Shown piece after piece: positions 61,584 to 64,000 of a stretch of 64,000 nt of DNA (the stretch's first letter is position 1; the number at the start of each line of letters is the position of its first letter). Source of the DNA: Streptomyces sp. Y2F8-2 (GTDB lineage: Bacteria > Actinomycetota > Actinomycetes > Streptomycetales > Streptomycetaceae). The notes under the pieces are model-generated. The model saw nothing but the letters and a program-made list of their open reading frames with translations, did not search any database and was not told the DNA's origin. The stretch lies in NCBI RefSeq assembly GCF_014905555.1, contig NZ_BNGS01000015.1, positions 62,001 to 126,000 on the forward strand, in the 5' to 3' direction. Made by a program: the position numbers and the translations under genes.

Positions 61584-61727
61584 TGGGTCATCGCGCGGCT
61601 CGGTGAGCGGCCGGTGGGCTTGATCGGCTGGGGCGGCGTTGATCTGAAGGGCGGGAGTGCCGAGATCGATTGCTGGTTGCTGCCGGCGGGTGGCGGGGGT
61701 GGCGGGGGTGGCGTCATGGTCGACGCG
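61584..61727 (+). pseudogene. Scar of a GNAT acetyltransferase related to the gene at 10247
   Basis: The plus frame encodes WVIARLGERPVGLIGWGGVD, then 'LKGGSAEIDCWLLPAGGGGGGGGVMVDA', close to the middle of the acetyltransferase at 10247 (WAIARLGERAMGLIGWGDID...LLPAGRGGGVMVDA). The Gly run is lengthened by two copies of a GGCGGGGGT repeat. The N-terminal and C-terminal parts are absent. Confidence 0.85.
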
Positions 61728-61885
61728 AGCCGCCCTCGGGACGGTGGCGATGGCGAGCACTCACGCCATCGCCACCGCCGAGATGCGAACCACCCACCGA
61801 CGCGAGAGACGCCTCGGAGGGAAACGCAACAGCGTCAGCCCCTCTCGTGACTGGCAGGCCACCTGCTGGGAGGACGGAGACGAGC

Positions 61886-62122
61886 GTGACGGGAAAGACC
61901 TGGCAAACCTGCGTGGCGGCTCAGGCCACTTCGGCCGTATGCGGCTCACTACGAGTTGCCGCCGCCGTCGCGCTCAACGACATGCTGGCCCTCATGGTCG
62001 CTGCCGGGCTCGTTCATGAAATCCCCGACGCGGACGTCAGACGAGGGGCGCAGGAGCGGTCACTTCCGCTTTGCCTGTCGCACCTGCGTCGTAAGAGCAT
62101 GTTCGCGTCACGCTGGGTTTGA
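61886..62122 (+). CDS. Possible small hypothetical protein
   Basis: A frame of 78 residues starting at GTG 61886, with GGAGGACGGAGAC upstream: 'VTGKTWQTCVAAQATSAVCG', 'LRVAAAVALNDMLALMVAAGLVHEIPDADV'. The start site and SD are good and the middle is amphipathic-helical, but no family is recognised and it overlaps a poorly coding stretch. Low certainty that it is expressed. Confidence 0.35.
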   Translation: MTGKTWQTCVAAQATSAVCGSLRVAAAVALNDMLALMVAAGLVHEIPDADVRRGAQERSLPLCLSHLRRKSMFASRWV

Positions 62123-62140
62123 GTAGAGAGCCACCGGTAT

Positions 62141-63499
62141 ATGAAGCACGCTGCGCGCCACAGATGGATGGCCACCCTTGTGCCCGCCGCGGCCCTCGCA
62201 GCCGCCGCGCCGTTCGTCGTCCCGGCTCTGGCAGGCGCGTCCCCTGCTCCGGCCGCACGGGCAGCCGCACGGATCGACGACCGTCAGCAGGTACTCGACG
62301 CCGTCGCCGATCAGATCACTCAAGGGTTCTCCGAGTCCGACCGGGCGCGAATACCCGGCTTCGCCGACATCGAGGTCGACCCCGACCGCAACCACCTGCG
62401 CCTGTACTGGAAGGGCACCCCGCCCCAGCGGGTCCGGCGCATCCTCGCCCATCTGCCCTCCGGCGTGACCGCCGAGGTCACGCCCGCCCGCTACTCCAAG
62501 GCCGAACTCCACGCGGCCCGCACGAAGTTGCTGCGCGGCCGCTCGTCGATGAACCTGCGGATCGCAGGGGCCGCGGCCCCCGTCCACATCACCAGCATCG
62601 CGCCAGCGGTGGACGGCAGCGGTCTGGAGGTCGGCTATGACAGCACCCCCGGTGGGGCGAACAGCCCCCTGGCGGTCACGGAGGGAAACGTTTCCCGGCG
62701 GGTCGCGGCGGCCGCCGACCGGCTGGCGGGCGTGCACACCGTCGCGATACACCGGCTGCAGAGCGTGGACCTCGCCTCCCGGCAGCACGATCGCTCGCCC
62801 TGGACCGGAGCGTCGGCGCTGAGCAACCCCACCGGCGGCATCTGCTCCGGCTCCTTCAGCGTGAAGAACGCCGCGGGTCGGTACATGCTGATGTCCGCCT
62901 ACCACTGCGGCTCGGCCGGCGGCGGCCGGTGGACCACTTGGTGGGGCGGCGACCTGGTCGGCACCACCGACGCCTCCCAGCGGTCCCCGCAGGACGACGT
63001 GGTGGGCATCAAGCCGGCGTCGCAGCGGGCCCGCGGCTGGCTCTATGACGGTCCTGCAAGCCGCACCGACGGCTACGCCAAACCCGTCGTCGGCTGGGGC
63101 CACAACAACGTCGGCGACTACGTGTGCACCGATGGCGCCAACGGCGGTGTGCACTGCGGCGTGCGGATCGCTCAGACCGACATCGGCGTCACCGGACCGA
63201 ACCACGTCTACCGCCCCGATGTCGACCTCGCCTACGCCACCTCTGCGACTCCGGGCGGTGTCGCGGCGATCAACGGCGACAGCGGCGGACCGGTCTTCGC
63301 GAGCGTCCGCAACCACACGGCCGACGAGGCCCGGGGAATGATCACGGCTCTCGATCGGACGGTCACCTGCCCGCCCGCGTACAACCGGGACACCGTGCTC
63401 GATGGTCACCGCAGGACGCCGTGGTGCGTGGCCGGCGTGTATTACGTGCCGATCGGACAGACCCTGCATGACATGCACTGGACGCTGGTCACAGGCTGA
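62141..63499 (+). CDS. Secreted trypsin-like serine protease family protein
   Basis: Exported protein of 452 residues with an S1-type chymotrypsin fold. The Sec signal is 'MKHAARHRWMATLVPAAALA' with cleavage after an AxA near 33-41. An N-terminal region of about 190 residues resembles a propeptide. The catalytic His is in 'YMLMSAYHCGSAGGG', the Ser in 'AAINGDSGGPVFA', and the Asp is probably in 'SPQDDVVGIK'. Cysteines flank the His and Ser loops as expected for disulfides. It is probably made as a zymogen and activated outside the cell. ATG 62141 has a weak SD. Confidence 0.88.
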   Translation: MKHAARHRWMATLVPAAALAAAAPFVVPALAGASPAPAARAAARIDDRQQVLDAVADQITQGFSESDRARIPGFADIEVDPDRNHLRLYWKGTPPQRVRRILAHLPSGVTAEVTPARYSKAELHAARTKLLRGRSSMNLRIAGAAAPVHITSIAPAVDGSGLEVGYDSTPGGANSPLAVTEGNVSRRVAAAADRLAGVHTVAIHRLQSVDLASRQHDRSPWTGASALSNPTGGICSGSFSVKNAAGRYMLMSAYHCGSAGGGRWTTWWGGDLVGTTDASQRSPQDDVVGIKPASQRARGWLYDGPASRTDGYAKPVVGWGHNNVGDYVCTDGANGGVHCGVRIAQTDIGVTGPNHVYRPDVDLAYATSATPGGVAAINGDSGGPVFASVRNHTADEARGMITALDRTVTCPPAYNRDTVLDGHRRTPWCVAGVYYVPIGQTLHDMHWTLVTG

Positions 63500-63704
63500 C
63501 CACCCACGGGCCGACCGCGCCGCTCCGCGACCCGCGCGGCCCATGGTGAGCAGACGGGAGGTCGGCGGGCGGCTGCTTGTTCGGCCTGTGCTTGGTGTGT
63601 GTGTGTGGGCCGGTAGGCCTCGGTATCGGTGTGTAGCGCACTGACGCATGCCCCAGGGTCCTTCTCCAGCATCGCGGAAGAGTTTTACGGGACGGTGACG
63701 GTCA

Positions 63705-64000
63705 GTGTTGGGTGATCTCGGTATCGCTAGGCGGGTTACACCCGCGAAACTGCTGGCCAAGACGGCACGGGTCACCGCGCTGGCGCTCCTGTTCGTGTCC
63801 TATGTGGCCTACCTGTGCCAGGAGTTCCCGATTCCGAGTACGCAGGAAGACCTGTTGAAGGCCCTCCGGTCGAGCAAGCCCCCGGTGGTCGGGATCGGGT
63901 ATGACGATCACGGAGTGGACCTGCACTGGGAGACGGCTCCGCTGATCTACCGGGAAGTGCACACGCAGGTACCGGGCGAGGTCGGCGACCAGGAAGTTTC
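63705..64000 (+). CDS. Membrane protein of unknown function (truncated by window end)
   Basis: The first 98 residues of a gene that continues past the window. Starting at GTG 63705, the frame reads VLGDLGIARRVTPAKLLAKT, then a transmembrane helix 'VTALALLFVSYVAYLCQEF', then a soluble part 'STQEDLLKALRSSKPPVVGIGYDDHGVDLHW'. No family is recognised from this part. An earlier start is not visible. Confidence 0.75.
   Translation, partial: MLGDLGIARRVTPAKLLAKTARVTALALLFVSYVAYLCQEFPIPSTQEDLLKALRSSKPPVVGIGYDDHGVDLHWETAPLIYREVHTQVPGEVGDQEV

Noticed and set aside
1..64000. CRISPR arrays, tRNA or rRNA genes, prophage attachment sites
   Set aside because: No regularly spaced repeats, no cloverleaf with a T-loop GGTTCGA in context and no rRNA-like stretch were found by eye; a covariance-model search would be needed to exclude small RNAs.

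Overview
The window looks like part of a Streptomyces chromosome, or a close actinomycete relative. Base composition is very G+C rich, third codon positions are strongly G/C, GTG starts are frequent, and the gene families fit: MmyB-type and XRE regulators, SpoIIE-type phosphatases, Tat-exported glycosidases, a type III polyketide synthase and a giant secreted RHS protein. The many broken genes and transposase scars suggest an accessory or chromosome-arm region rather than the conserved core. I could run no database search, so family calls rest on motifs I can read.

Layout. 1-6 kb: TetR regulator with an EamA exporter, a lipoprotein polysaccharide deacetylase, then a decayed stretch (IS5-type transposase tail, acetyltransferase fragment, cytochrome P450 with an internal deletion) and a VOC protein. 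6-18 kb: a lone type III PKS, a multidomain PP2C phosphatase, an acetyltransferase, two secreted proteins beside an XRE membrane protein, and an SDR/alcohol dehydrogenase pair divergent from an MmyB-type regulator. 18-29 kb: a Tat-exported GH51 arabinofuranosidase with an N-terminal LamG domain, a frameshifted maleylpyruvate-isomerase-like gene, an SMI1/KNR4 protein, a RibD/DHFR-like reductase, a His-tailed permease, a TetR/FAD-monooxygenase divergent pair with a clear shared operator, a DUF2975/YozG-like pair, and abutting fragments of an ArsR gene and a CapA gene. 30-37 kb: a YtrA-type GntR/ABC operon, then a methyltransferase, an acyltransferase 3 and a second deacetylase that could modify the envelope, then small enzymes.

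37.5-53.6 kb is the most interesting part: a 3.7-kilo-residue RHS polymorphic toxin with three LamG domains, YD repeats, a His/Lys-rich helical stretch, an intein-like Hint domain carrying an insertion, and a C-terminal domain resembling NucA/NucB DNases. A SUKH (SMI1/KNR4) immunity gene follows 13 bases later, then an orphan Imm1-family gene, a second Hint end ('VLVHNC') fused in frame to a different protein, and three unfamiliar genes. This reads as a toxin/immunity cassette array that has been replaced and eroded repeatedly. 53.7-64 kb: divergent MFS and ArsR genes, a Tat-exported LamG protein with a cysteine-peptidase-like C-terminus, an aldo/keto reductase, a threonine aldolase, a frameshifted SpoIIE-type phosphatase, a scar of the acetyltransferase found at 10 kb, a secreted trypsin-like protease, and a membrane protein that runs off the end.
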